A DNA stretch of 6,266 nucleotides from CAYVBE01 sp964448935. GTDB taxonomy: Bacteria; Planctomycetota; Brocadiia; SM23-32. The stretch lies in the NCBI GenBank assembly GCA_964448935.1, contig CAYVBE010000225.1, positions 1 through 6,266 of the forward strand, written 5' to 3'. Positions 1-6,266 of this stretch are shown piece by piece. The notes below the pieces were generated by a model that had not been told where the DNA came from, made no database searches, and saw only the letters and a program-made list of their open reading frames with translations. The position numbers and the translations under genes were made by a program. Every line of letters begins with the position of its first letter. The first letter of the stretch is position 1.

Positions 1-70
1 GCGCAGCGGTGATCCGGAAAGGACAACAGAAAACCGATAATTGAATGACCCTGCCGCACAACCGCCGTTG

Positions 71-99
71 TTGACAGACATCCCCGCCTGTGTTAGTTA
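71..99 (+). promoter_or_regulatory. Possible sigma70-like promoter ahead of the aldo/keto reductase gene
   Basis: A perfect TTGACA (71-76) is followed after 17 bases by TAGTTA (94-99), which is preceded directly by TGT and so has the TGn of an extended -10 element. The -10 hexamer itself is a poor match (2 of 6 bases). The surrounding bases (91-111) are AT-rich against a GC-rich background. Transcription from here would start near 106 and leave a leader of about 50 bases before the ATG at 155. The first 44 bases of the window contain a stop in each forward frame (10-12, 38-40, 42-44), so they could hold the end of an upstream gene, but which frame, if any, cannot be decided. Confidence 0.4.
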
Positions 100-154
100 T
101 CAAAAAGAAACGGGGGGCAATCCGATCTCGAAGATATCGCGGAGGGAACGTGCC

Positions 155-1015
155 ATGGAATACGCCATGCTGGGCAGCACCGCGCGGGAAGTCAGCCGCA
201 TGGGATTCGGGGGAGCGACCGCCGGACTGCGCAACTACCTGCGGGAGTTCGACCCCGGTAAGGCCGAAGACCGTAAACCCGTCATCGCCGCCATCCGCCG
301 TGCTCGAGAGCTGGGCGTCAACTACTTCGACACAGCCGCCGGCTACGGGGACGGCGCCAGCGAGAGGATATTCGGCGAGGCCCTTCAGGACGAAGACCCG
401 GAGGACATCTTCCTGGCCACCAAAGCCGGCGTCTGGAAACCCGAGGGCGTCCGCGCCTCCCTGGAGCAGAGCCTGGAGAACCTGCGGCGCGACTGGATTG
501 ACCTCCTCCAGGTCCACGGGACCGTCTATCACGATGAGCACGTGGAGGCCGTGCTGCGCGACGGCGGGATGCTGGACCGGATGGAGAAGATGCGCGAGGA
601 GGGCCTCATCAAGCACATCGGCTTCACCGTCGAGGCGCAGAACAAGCAGCTCTACCAGCTACTGGAGACCGGACGGTTCGACGTGGTGCAGGTCTGCTAC
701 AACTTCATCTTCCAGCACCCCTACGACCCGAGCTGGCAGTCGGGCAGCCTCTACGACGCCGAGGCGCTGGGTATGGGCATCGTCGCCATGCGCTCCACCA
801 CGTGCGGCACCTTCCAGAAGTGGGTCCAGGCGGTCAATCCCGAGAACACGCACGATTACACGCCGGACCTGATCCAGTTCGAGTTCTCGAACCCCCTGGT
901 GGACGTGGCGCTGGTAGGCATGAGCAGCCCGGAGCGGGTGGAGCAGAACGTGGCACTCTGCGAGGACAAGACCGGCCGCGTGGACCTGGAAGATTTGCAC
1001 CAGCGATACGTCTGA
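155..1015 (+). CDS. Aldo/keto reductase family protein (short, no Fe-S domain)
   Basis: Probable cytoplasmic NAD(P)H-dependent oxidoreductase of 286 aa that interconverts a carbonyl and an alcohol, most likely on a sugar or sugar derivative given its neighbour. The family's catalytic tetrad is complete: Asp59 and Tyr64 in NYFDTAAGYGDG, Lys90 in LATKAGVW, and His121 in LLQVHG. The C-terminal part has the usual barrel strands (VCYNF near 180-184, GIVAMRS at 208-214) and a nucleotide-binding-type loop, LVGMSSPERVEQNV, at 253-266. It is a little shorter than the common 310-330 aa and has no C-terminal ferredoxin-like cysteine cluster. The frame stays open upstream to a TTG at 41, but ATG 155 is preferred: GGAGGG at 141-146 sits 8 bases before it, and family homology begins there (MEYAMLG). 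The glycosidase-like gene follows after 14 bases, so the two are probably one operon. The family call is secure; the substrate is unknown. Confidence 0.93.
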   Translation: MEYAMLGSTAREVSRMGFGGATAGLRNYLREFDPGKAEDRKPVIAAIRRARELGVNYFDTAAGYGDGASERIFGEALQDEDPEDIFLATKAGVWKPEGVRASLEQSLENLRRDWIDLLQVHGTVYHDEHVEAVLRDGGMLDRMEKMREEGLIKHIGFTVEAQNKQLYQLLETGRFDVVQVCYNFIFQHPYDPSWQSGSLYDAEALGMGIVAMRSTTCGTFQKWVQAVNPENTHDYTPDLIQFEFSNPLVDVALVGMSSPERVEQNVALCEDKTGRVDLEDLHQRYV

Positions 1016-1029
1016 GGGAGCCGGAGCAG

Positions 1030-3153
1030 ATGGGAGATGAGGCCTGGTATCGTCGCGCACGTCGGTGGGCGCAGACCAACATCACCGAGATTGACCCGCA
1101 GCACTATGACCCGGGCTTCTGGCGGGAGCACTGGCGCCGCACCCGCGTGCAGGGCATCATCGTCAACGCCGGCGGCATCGTTGCCTACTACCCCACCCGC
1201 TTCGAACTGCAGTACCGGGCGGAGCATCTGGAAGGACGCGACCTGTTCGGCGAGATCACCGAAGCCGCCCGGGAGGAAGGGCTGGCCGTCCTGGCGCGCA
1301 TGGACTCCAACCGTGCTGACGAGCCCCTGTACCGCGCCCACCCGGACTGGTTCTGCCTCAGCGCGGAAGGCGAACCCTGCCGGGCCGGCGGCCGGTACCA
1401 GGCCTGCGTAAACGGCCCCTACTACTCCGAGTACCTGCCCGAGGTGCTGCGGGAGATCATTGACCGCTACCGGCCCGACGGCTTCACGGACAATAGCTGG
1501 ACGGGCATGGGCCGGCGCTACATCTGCCACTGCGAAAACTGCACCCGCGGGTTCCGCGAGGCCACCGATCTCGACCTGCCCACCGAGCCCGACTGGGAAG
1601 ACGAAGCTTACCGCCGCTGGATCGAGTGGAGCTACGGTCAGCGTCTGGAGGTCTGGGACAGGAACACCCGCGTAACGCGCGAGCACGGCGGCCCGGACTG
1701 CCTGTGGCTGGGCATGATCAACGGCAACCCCGTGGGCACGCACCTGTCGTTCTGCGACCTGAAAGCGGTGGGAGAGCGTTCCCGCATCATGATGTGCGAC
1801 CAGCAGTCGCGCGCGGAGAGCGGGTTCGAGCAGAACAGCCTGAGCGGGAAACTTCTGCACGAACTCGGCGGACACGACATAATCATCCCCGAGAGCATGT
1901 CCATGTACGTCCGCGGGGAACAGACCTTCCGGCGGGCGGCCAATCCGGCCCCGGAGTCACAGACCTGGATGATCGAAGGGTTCGCCGGCGGCATCTCGCC
2001 ATGGTGGCATCACGTGGGAGCGCGCCAGGAGGACCGCCGTCAGTTCCGCACCCCGGAGGAGCTGATGCGCTGGCACGAGGAGAACGAGGAGTACCTCTAC
2101 GACCGCCACCCGGTCGCCAAAGTGGGTATGCTCTGGTCGCAGCGCAACATAGACTTCTACGGCCGAGACCGCGCGGCGGACCGCGTGCAACTCCCGTGGC
2201 GGGGCTTCCACCGGGCCATGGTGCGGGCCAGGATTCCCCTGCTGCCGGTTCACGCGGACCACGTGGCGCGGGATGCGGACCGCCTGGATGTTCTGATCCT
2301 GCCGGACCTTGCCGTCATGACCGACGACCAGTGCCGGGCCGTCCGGGGCTTTGTCGAATCGGGCGGCAGCGTGGTGGCCACCGGCTGCAGCAGCCTGCTG
2401 GACGAATGGGGTGAGAGGCGCGAGGACTTCGCCCTGGGCGACCTGTTCGGCGTGCGGCACACCGGCCAGGTGCGCGGCATCGAGGGCGAACCGACATCGG
2501 ACTGGGCGGTCCACGGCGGGCACAACTACGTGCGCCTGCCGGGCGAGCGTCATCCCGTGCTGGACGGCTTCGAGGAGACGGACATCCTGCCACTCGGCTG
2601 CACGCTTCAGCAGGTGCAGGCCCGGGAGCCCGGCGGCGTCATCGCCACCTACATCCCGGCTTTCCCCATCTACCCGCCGGAGTTCAGTTGGATGCGGGAG
2701 TCCCGGACCGACCTGCCGGTCATCGTGGTGACGGAGACCGACTCCGGGGGCCGCGTGGTCTATATGGCGGCGGACGTGGACCGCCGCTACGGTCGCCAGG
2801 CGTTGCCGGACCATGGGGACCTGCTGGCGAACGCGGTGCGCTGGGCGACGCGGGGCCGCTTTCCCATATTTGTACAAGGGCCCGGATACCTCGACTGCCA
2901 TCTCTACAGTCAGGGAACCCGTTTGATCCTGCACATCGTCAACCTCAGCGGTGCGGACGTACGCCCGGGGTATCGGGAGGAATACCTGCCGGTGGAGGGC
3001 GTATCGGTCCGCCTTCGGCTGCCGGCGGAATGTCCGGGACAGAGCGTGCGCCTGCTGGTCTCCGGCCTGCGCGTCCGGCACAGCGCGGAGGACGGCGACC
3101 TGGTCTTTGCCGTGCCTCGTATCACCGACCACGAGGTCGCCCTCATCGAATGA
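1030..3153 (+). CDS. Glycoside-hydrolase-like protein with GHL6-like barrel and GH42M-like middle domain
   Basis: Predicted 707-aa cytoplasmic protein; no signal peptide or membrane segment is visible. Residues about 30-330 read as a TIM-barrel of the hypothetical glycosyl hydrolase 6 type: GIIVNAGG (42-49) with YYPT (53-56), ARMDSN (89-94), HPDWF (104-108), CVNGPYY (126-132), and DGFTDNSW with Asp154. CHCENC follows (Cys166, Cys168, Cys171), a possible metal or structural cluster as seen in related barrels. Glu288 (IIPES) is a candidate catalytic acid, unproven. From about 358 to 610 it resembles the beta-galactosidase trimerisation domain (GH42M), with DVLILPDLAVMTD starting at 420 followed by the glycine-rich FVESGGSVVATG. 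Residues 612-707 look beta-rich, like a GH42 C-terminal domain. The start is ATG 1030, with AGGGAG at 1015-1020 overlapping the reductase stop. An upstream extension to 802 lies wholly over the reductase gene and is rejected. It probably cleaves a glycosidic bond, but the substrate, the catalytic pair and even activity are inference. Confidence 0.8.
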   Translation: MGDEAWYRRARRWAQTNITEIDPQHYDPGFWREHWRRTRVQGIIVNAGGIVAYYPTRFELQYRAEHLEGRDLFGEITEAAREEGLAVLARMDSNRADEPLYRAHPDWFCLSAEGEPCRAGGRYQACVNGPYYSEYLPEVLREIIDRYRPDGFTDNSWTGMGRRYICHCENCTRGFREATDLDLPTEPDWEDEAYRRWIEWSYGQRLEVWDRNTRVTREHGGPDCLWLGMINGNPVGTHLSFCDLKAVGERSRIMMCDQQSRAESGFEQNSLSGKLLHELGGHDIIIPESMSMYVRGEQTFRRAANPAPESQTWMIEGFAGGISPWWHHVGARQEDRRQFRTPEELMRWHEENEEYLYDRHPVAKVGMLWSQRNIDFYGRDRAADRVQLPWRGFHRAMVRARIPLLPVHADHVARDADRLDVLILPDLAVMTDDQCRAVRGFVESGGSVVATGCSSLLDEWGERREDFALGDLFGVRHTGQVRGIEGEPTSDWAVHGGHNYVRLPGERHPVLDGFEETDILPLGCTLQQVQAREPGGVIATYIPAFPIYPPEFSWMRESRTDLPVIVVTETDSGGRVVYMAADVDRRYGRQALPDHGDLLANAVRWATRGRFPIFVQGPGYLDCHLYSQGTRLILHIVNLSGADVRPGYREEYLPVEGVSVRLRLPAECPGQSVRLLVSGLRVRHSAEDGDLVFAVPRITDHEVALIE

Positions 3154-3191
3154 GACGCCGAGTGGTGCACGCATCAAGCGCCTCGTAACAT

Positions 3192-3219
3192 TTGACTTGT
3201 GCTCCCGGAACCGTAAGAT
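3192..3219 (+). promoter_or_regulatory. Sigma70-like promoter for the two-component system
   Basis: TTGACT (3192-3197, 5 of 6 consensus bases) and TAAGAT (3214-3219, 4 of 6) are separated by 16 bases. They lie in an AT-richer patch of the 105-base spacer between the glycosidase-like gene and the kinase gene. Transcription would start near 3226, about 33 bases before the kinase ATG. This suggests the kinase and regulator have their own promoter rather than only reading through from the sugar genes. I see no strong intrinsic terminator between 3154 and 3191, so readthrough is also possible. Confidence 0.55.
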
Positions 3220-3258
3220 AACGAACGAACCTTATACGGATATAGTGGTGAGCGTGCT

Positions 3259-5511
3259 ATGGACGGAAGTGATGCGGAGGAAAACCGTCTGCTATCCACA
3301 ACAGGCGACGAGAGTCCGCCGGAATCCGACCCATTGGTAGCCGTGCTGGACGACCGGCTGTGCTTCCGGATGGTCAACCGGACATTCGCCCGATGCCATG
3401 GCCTGACAACGGACCGCGTTCTGGGACGCGCCGCGCCTGAGGCGCTGGGTCGGGAGTTCTTCGACTCTGCGCTCGCCCCGCACCTCCGACGTGCCCTGGC
3501 GGGCGAGACCGCCCGATTCACCTACCGCCTCCATCTCCCGCAGGCACCATCCCGCCACATATCTGCCGTCTGCTGGCCCGTACCGGGCCAGGGCCCGGAC
3601 TTCCTCGTCATGGTCGGTCGACAGGTCCGTAGCGAGCCCGGGTGGCAGAGCGAGAGGACGTATCGCATCCTGCTGGAGCAACTGGACGTGGCCACCTTTC
3701 TGGCGGATGCCGAGACGGGCATCATCCGCGACGCCAACCGGCAGGCGGCCGAACTCGTGGACCGGCCTCGCGACGAGATAGTCGGTATGCACCAATCCCA
3801 GATCCACCCGGCGGAGGATCAGAATTATTACCGCCAGATGTTCATGGACCATTGGCAAAAGGACCGCCTGGGGCCTTTCGAAGTTGAGGTTTTGCGTGCC
3901 GACGGCTCGCGCGTTCCCGTCCGGGTGTCAGCGGCACGGCTGAAGATCGGGGAAAACCGGTACCTGATGGGTTTCTTCCGGGACCTCAGCGAGCGGCACA
4001 GCATCGAGAAGAAACTGGAGGAGTCCGAAGCCCGCTTCCAAACCCTGGTGGAGCAGATACCGGCGGTCACCTACCGCGCCGCACCGGACACGTCGAGCAG
4101 CACCTTGTACGTCAGCCCCCAGGTGGCATCCCTGCTGGGCTACCAACCAGAGGACCTGATCGGGCAGCCCGGGCTCTGGGCGGAGATCCTCCACCCCGAA
4201 GACCGGCACAGAGTGCTGGAGGAGGCGGCGCGCTGCCGGGAAACCGGAAAGCAGCTTGATTTATCGTACAGGCTTTTCCACCGGGACGGGTCGGTCCTCT
4301 GGGTGCAGGACCAGGCTGGTTTCGTAAGGGATGTGCAGGGGCGGCCGCTCGTGCTGCAGGGCGTGATGTTCGACATCACCGAGCAGAAGGAGCGGGAAGA
4401 GGAACTGGCCGACCTGCTTGCCTTCCAACAGGGAATGCTGGACACGGCGGCCATCTGGATCAACACGCTCGACACCGAAGGCAACGTGACCTCGTGGAAC
4501 AGAGCTGCCGAGAGGATTTCGGGCTACTCCCGAGAAGAAGTCCTCGGGCACCGGGGGATATGGAAATGGCTCTATCCCGACCCGGACTATCGGAAGTCGG
4601 TGTTCTCGGCAGCTATGGACTTGATCCGGGAAGGCGCCAGCGTGGAGAACATGGAGACGACCATCCGCCGCAAAGACGGCGAAGAGCGGGTCATCTCCTG
4701 GCACAGTAACGCCATCCTGGACCACGAAGGGGATCGCGCCGGCACGATCGCACTGGGCGCGGACATCACCGCGCGAAAGGAAGCAGAGCAGAAGCTGGTC
4801 AGCTATCAGCGCGAACTCCGCTCACTGGCCTCCGAACTGGCACTGGCCGAGCAGCGGGAACGCCGCACTCTGGCCGAACGCCTGCACGACGAGGTCTCTC
4901 AGATGCTGGTGCTCGCCAACATGCGCCTCGGTGTGGCCGCCGAGTCCGCCTCGGCCGAAACCGCTGGCACCATTCGGGGCGTCTGTGACCTGCTCGAAGA
5001 CGTGGTCGGCAAGGCACAGTCTTTGACGTTCGAGCTGAGCTGTCCCCTGCTGTTCGACGTGGGTCTGGGAGCGGCCGTGGAAGAGCTGGGGGAGCACCTG
5101 CCGGCCGGCCACGACGTTGAGTTCGAGTTCCACGCGGACCAGGCGCCCAAACCTCTGCCCGAGGACACCCTGGTGACCCTCTACCGCGCGGCCAGAGAGC
5201 TTATCTTCAACGCCCTGCGCCACGCCGGCGCCGGCAAGATCACCGTTTCGGTCACTGGAACCGACTCCGAACTGCGCCTCGCCGTGGAGGACGACGGGAA
5301 GGGGTTCGACACCGAGGAGGTCGAATCATGCCCGCAGCGGAATGGGGGCTTCGGGCTGTTCAGCATTGCCGAGCGACTCACCCACCTGGGCGGAGAACTC
5401 CGACTGCAGTCCCGGCCGGGTCATGGCACCCGGGCGGTCCTTATAGCACCGCTGACGGCGGATAACCAGAACGAGGGAGATGCGGATGCCTCATCGAATA
5501 CTGCTGGTTGA
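3259..5511 (+). CDS. Soluble multi-PAS sensor histidine kinase (HisKA_3 / NarX-DesK type)
   Basis: Predicted 750-aa cytoplasmic kinase that autophosphorylates on histidine and passes the phosphate to the regulator encoded next. Four PAS-like units precede the core. PAS1 (about 24-125) is divergent. PAS2 (about 135-245) ends in FFRDLSER. PAS3 (about 259-376) has LLGYQPEDLIG, HPEDR and FDITEQ. PAS4 (about 390-508) has SGYSREEVLG and ADITARKEAEQ. A charged, probably coiled linker (about 505-540) leads to the HisKA_3 box with phospho-acceptor His543 in ERLHDEVSQ. The DxxxQ (Asp544-Gln548) fits the phosphatase motif of this class. The ATPase domain has the N box around Asn651 (ELIFNALRHA), the G1 box EDDGKGFD (677-684), GGFGLFSIAERL (696-707) and GHGT (721-724). 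No transmembrane or extracellular segment is seen, so the signal should be intracellular; no ligand can be named. The start at 3259 has a modest GGTGAG at 3247-3252. The 3' end overlaps the regulator gene. Confidence 0.95.
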   Translation: MDGSDAEENRLLSTTGDESPPESDPLVAVLDDRLCFRMVNRTFARCHGLTTDRVLGRAAPEALGREFFDSALAPHLRRALAGETARFTYRLHLPQAPSRHISAVCWPVPGQGPDFLVMVGRQVRSEPGWQSERTYRILLEQLDVATFLADAETGIIRDANRQAAELVDRPRDEIVGMHQSQIHPAEDQNYYRQMFMDHWQKDRLGPFEVEVLRADGSRVPVRVSAARLKIGENRYLMGFFRDLSERHSIEKKLEESEARFQTLVEQIPAVTYRAAPDTSSSTLYVSPQVASLLGYQPEDLIGQPGLWAEILHPEDRHRVLEEAARCRETGKQLDLSYRLFHRDGSVLWVQDQAGFVRDVQGRPLVLQGVMFDITEQKEREEELADLLAFQQGMLDTAAIWINTLDTEGNVTSWNRAAERISGYSREEVLGHRGIWKWLYPDPDYRKSVFSAAMDLIREGASVENMETTIRRKDGEERVISWHSNAILDHEGDRAGTIALGADITARKEAEQKLVSYQRELRSLASELALAEQRERRTLAERLHDEVSQMLVLANMRLGVAAESASAETAGTIRGVCDLLEDVVGKAQSLTFELSCPLLFDVGLGAAVEELGEHLPAGHDVEFEFHADQAPKPLPEDTLVTLYRAARELIFNALRHAGAGKITVSVTGTDSELRLAVEDDGKGFDTEEVESCPQRNGGFGLFSIAERLTHLGGELRLQSRPGHGTRAVLIAPLTADNQNEGDADASSNTAG
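5473..5479 (+). promoter_or_regulatory. Shine-Dalgarno inside the kinase gene that sets the regulator start
   Basis: GAGGGAG lies within the last codons of the kinase gene. It directly abuts the ATG at 5480 (no spacer) but is 6 bases from the ATG at 5486. The normal spacing favours 5486 as the start of the response regulator. The position inside the upstream gene fits translational coupling. Confidence 0.6.
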
Positions 5512-6139
5512 CGACCACGAGATCGTGCGTGAAGGACTCCGTGCGCTTCTGGAGAAAGAGGCGGGTATGGAAGTGGTCGCCGAAGCCGGCGACGGTCGCA
5601 CGGGCGAAAAACTTGCCCGCGAGGTCCAGCCGGACGTGGTGGTGATGGATATCGGCATGCCGGACCTGAACGACATCGAAGCGACCCGCAAGATACTGAC
5701 CCGCCACCCCGACGCAAAGGTTGTGGCGCTGTCCGTTCACACCGACCGCAGGCTGGTGATGCGCATGTTGGAGGCCGGGGCGCGGGCCTACGTGCCGAAG
5801 GTGGGGGCCTTCGAGGATCTGGTCAGCGCCATCCGCGCCGTGCTGGACGGGGAGACTTACCTGAGTCCACGAATCGCCGGCTCGATTGTCAAAAGCCATC
5901 TCCGTCAGTTGCTGGACGAAGACGCCGACTTGTTCGAGGAGCTTACGGCCCGCGAGCGCGAGGTGCTGCAGCTCATCGCCGAAGGCCGCACAAACAAGCA
6001 GATCGGCTGGGAGCTCCACATCAGCGTCAACACCGTGGAGACGCACCGGGCCAACATCATGAACAAGCTGGAACTCCGCAGCGTCGCGGAACTCACCAAA
6101 TACGCCATCCGCCGCGGCCTCACCGCTCTGGACGAGTAA
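5486..6139 (+). CDS. NarL/FixJ-family response regulator (receiver plus LuxR-type HTH)
   Basis: Predicted 217-aa cytoplasmic transcription regulator, the normal length for this family. The receiver domain (about 3-120) has the acidic pair Asp9-Asp10 (LLVDDHE), phospho-acceptor Asp55 (VVVMDIGMPD), Ser83 at the switch position, Tyr102, and the conserved Lys105. After a linker (about 121-150) comes a LuxR-type helix-turn-helix (about 151-212): LTAREREVLQLIAEG, then TNKQIGWELHISVNTVETH, then NKLELRS. The start at 5486 gives MPHRILLVDD and is favoured by its Shine-Dalgarno; the alternative ATG at 5480 adds only two residues. The gene overlaps the kinase gene by 26 bases (32 with the alternative start), so the two are almost certainly a cognate pair made together. 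The loop after Asp55 reads LNDIEATR where the family usually has a glycine (NGIEA or DGIEA), a mild oddity. Target genes are unknown; the adjacent sugar genes and its own operon are natural candidates. Confidence 0.96.
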   Translation: MPHRILLVDDHEIVREGLRALLEKEAGMEVVAEAGDGRTGEKLAREVQPDVVVMDIGMPDLNDIEATRKILTRHPDAKVVALSVHTDRRLVMRMLEAGARAYVPKVGAFEDLVSAIRAVLDGETYLSPRIAGSIVKSHLRQLLDEDADLFEELTAREREVLQLIAEGRTNKQIGWELHISVNTVETHRANIMNKLELRSVAELTKYAIRRGLTALDE

Positions 6140-6144
6140 CATCC

Positions 6145-6154
6145 CCCCGCGGGG
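6145..6154. repeat. 10-bp perfect palindrome CCCCGCGGGG
   Basis: This palindrome begins five bases after the regulator stop codon. It has no loop and no following T-run, so it does not make a standard intrinsic terminator. It could be chance in GC-rich DNA or a small dyad site. Confidence 0.3.
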
Positions 6155-6166
6155 CCATCGCCACCA

Positions 6167-6208
6167 CGGAAAATAGAGTACTTTCCGCGCGTATATCGCC
6201 AAAGTACT
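6167..6208. repeat. Two overlapping, mutually exclusive inverted repeats
   Basis: AGTACTTT (6177-6184) pairs perfectly with AAAGTACT (6201-6208) across a 16-base loop. CGGAAA (6167-6172) pairs with TTTCCG (6182-6187) across a 9-base loop. The two stems share bases 6182-6184, so only one can form at a time. They lie between the regulator stop and the probable insertion-sequence end. They may act as a weak transcription end or a protein site. No T-run follows, so I do not call a terminator. Confidence 0.4.
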
Positions 6209-6211
6209 GTA

Positions 6212-6266
6212 TGTCATCGGCAAGTAGTAATGTCCGGTCTCCGGCCGGTAAAAATGTCCGCTGTCC
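6212..6266. mobile_element. Probable terminal sequence of an IS21-like insertion sequence, cut by the window edge
   Basis: The sequence from TGTCATCGGCAAGTAG onward looks like the ends of IS21-family elements, which start with TG and carry several internal copies of a short motif bound by the transposase. AATGTCCG occurs at 6229-6236 and again at 6253-6260, 24 bases apart, and a partial TGTCC follows at 6262-6266. The exact left tip could also be the TG at 6208. No transposase gene is inside the window; istA/istB-like genes would be expected just beyond 6266. The resemblance is from memory of the family pattern, not a search, so confidence is limited. Confidence 0.45.

Noticed and set aside
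82..115. CCCCG / CGGGG inverted repeat in the leader
   Set aside because: Only 5 bp with a 24-base loop; this is expected by chance in GC-rich DNA.
41..154. N-terminal extension of the reductase from a TTG at 41
   Set aside because: It adds 38 residues with no family similarity. ATG 155 has a well-placed GGAGGG, and homology begins there. The promoter-like sequence also lies inside the extension.
802..1029. Extension of the glycosidase-like gene upstream to 802
   Set aside because: It overlaps the well-supported reductase gene by over 200 bases in another frame. The translation is low-complexity Gly/Arg/Pro text typical of a shadow frame.
1626..2414. Forward open frame of 262 codons inside the glycosidase-like gene (and a 260-codon one at 90-872)
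   Set aside because: They are out of frame with the supported genes, rich in Arg/Pro/Gly/Ala, and lack motifs.
1957..3177. Long antisense open frame of 406 codons (with similar ones at 856-1875 and 5441-6223)
   Set aside because: These lie opposite genes with clear domain motifs. GC-rich codon use leaves the opposite strand open by default, and none shows recognisable domains.
3154..3191. Intrinsic terminator after the glycosidase-like gene
   Set aside because: I looked for a GC stem followed by a T-run and found only short imperfect pairings and no T-run.
1..6266. CRISPR array, tRNA, rRNA or riboswitch
   Set aside because: No regularly spaced repeats, no cloverleaf-like or rRNA-like sequence, and no non-coding stretch over 155 bases that could hold a typical riboswitch with recognisable motifs.

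Overview
This is a GC-rich bacterial stretch with four complete protein genes, all on the + strand and tightly packed. Coding third positions are strongly G/C. Nothing in the window fixes the taxon. A cytoplasmic GHL6/GH42M-type glycosidase next to a short aldo/keto reductase, followed by a soluble multi-PAS kinase, is the kind of content I associate with uncultivated Armatimonadota, Planctomycetota and similar phyla. That placement is a low-confidence inference.

Region 1 (1-3153) looks like a two-gene carbohydrate-metabolism operon. A leader with a possible extended -10 promoter (about 71-99) precedes an aldo/keto reductase (155-1015) with a complete Asp-Tyr-Lys-His catalytic tetrad. Fourteen bases later comes a 707-aa glycoside-hydrolase-like protein (1030-3153). 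It has a GHL6-like TIM-barrel N-terminus, a Cys-x-Cys-x-x-Cys motif, a GH42M-like middle domain and a beta-rich C-terminus. Neither protein has an export signal, so both should act on a sugar or glycoside already in the cytoplasm. The substrate cannot be read from sequence.

Region 2 (3154-3258) is a 105-base spacer with no obvious terminator. It carries a good sigma70-like promoter (3192-3219) for the next transcription unit.

Region 3 (3259-6139) is a two-component system: a 750-aa soluble sensor kinase with about four PAS domains and a NarX/DesK-type (HisKA_3) core, overlapping a NarL/FixJ-type response regulator. The overlap and the Shine-Dalgarno inside the kinase gene indicate translational coupling. 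The adjacency to the sugar genes suggests, but does not show, that the pair might regulate them.

Region 4 (6140-6266) is non-coding within the window. It holds a 10-bp palindrome, two overlapping and mutually exclusive small hairpins, and then a sequence with repeated AATGTCCG motifs that resembles the end of an IS21-type insertion sequence cut by the window edge.

I did not find a convincing undescribed defence, RNA or mobile system. The most interesting items are the uncharacterised reductase/glycosidase pair and the probable insertion-sequence end.
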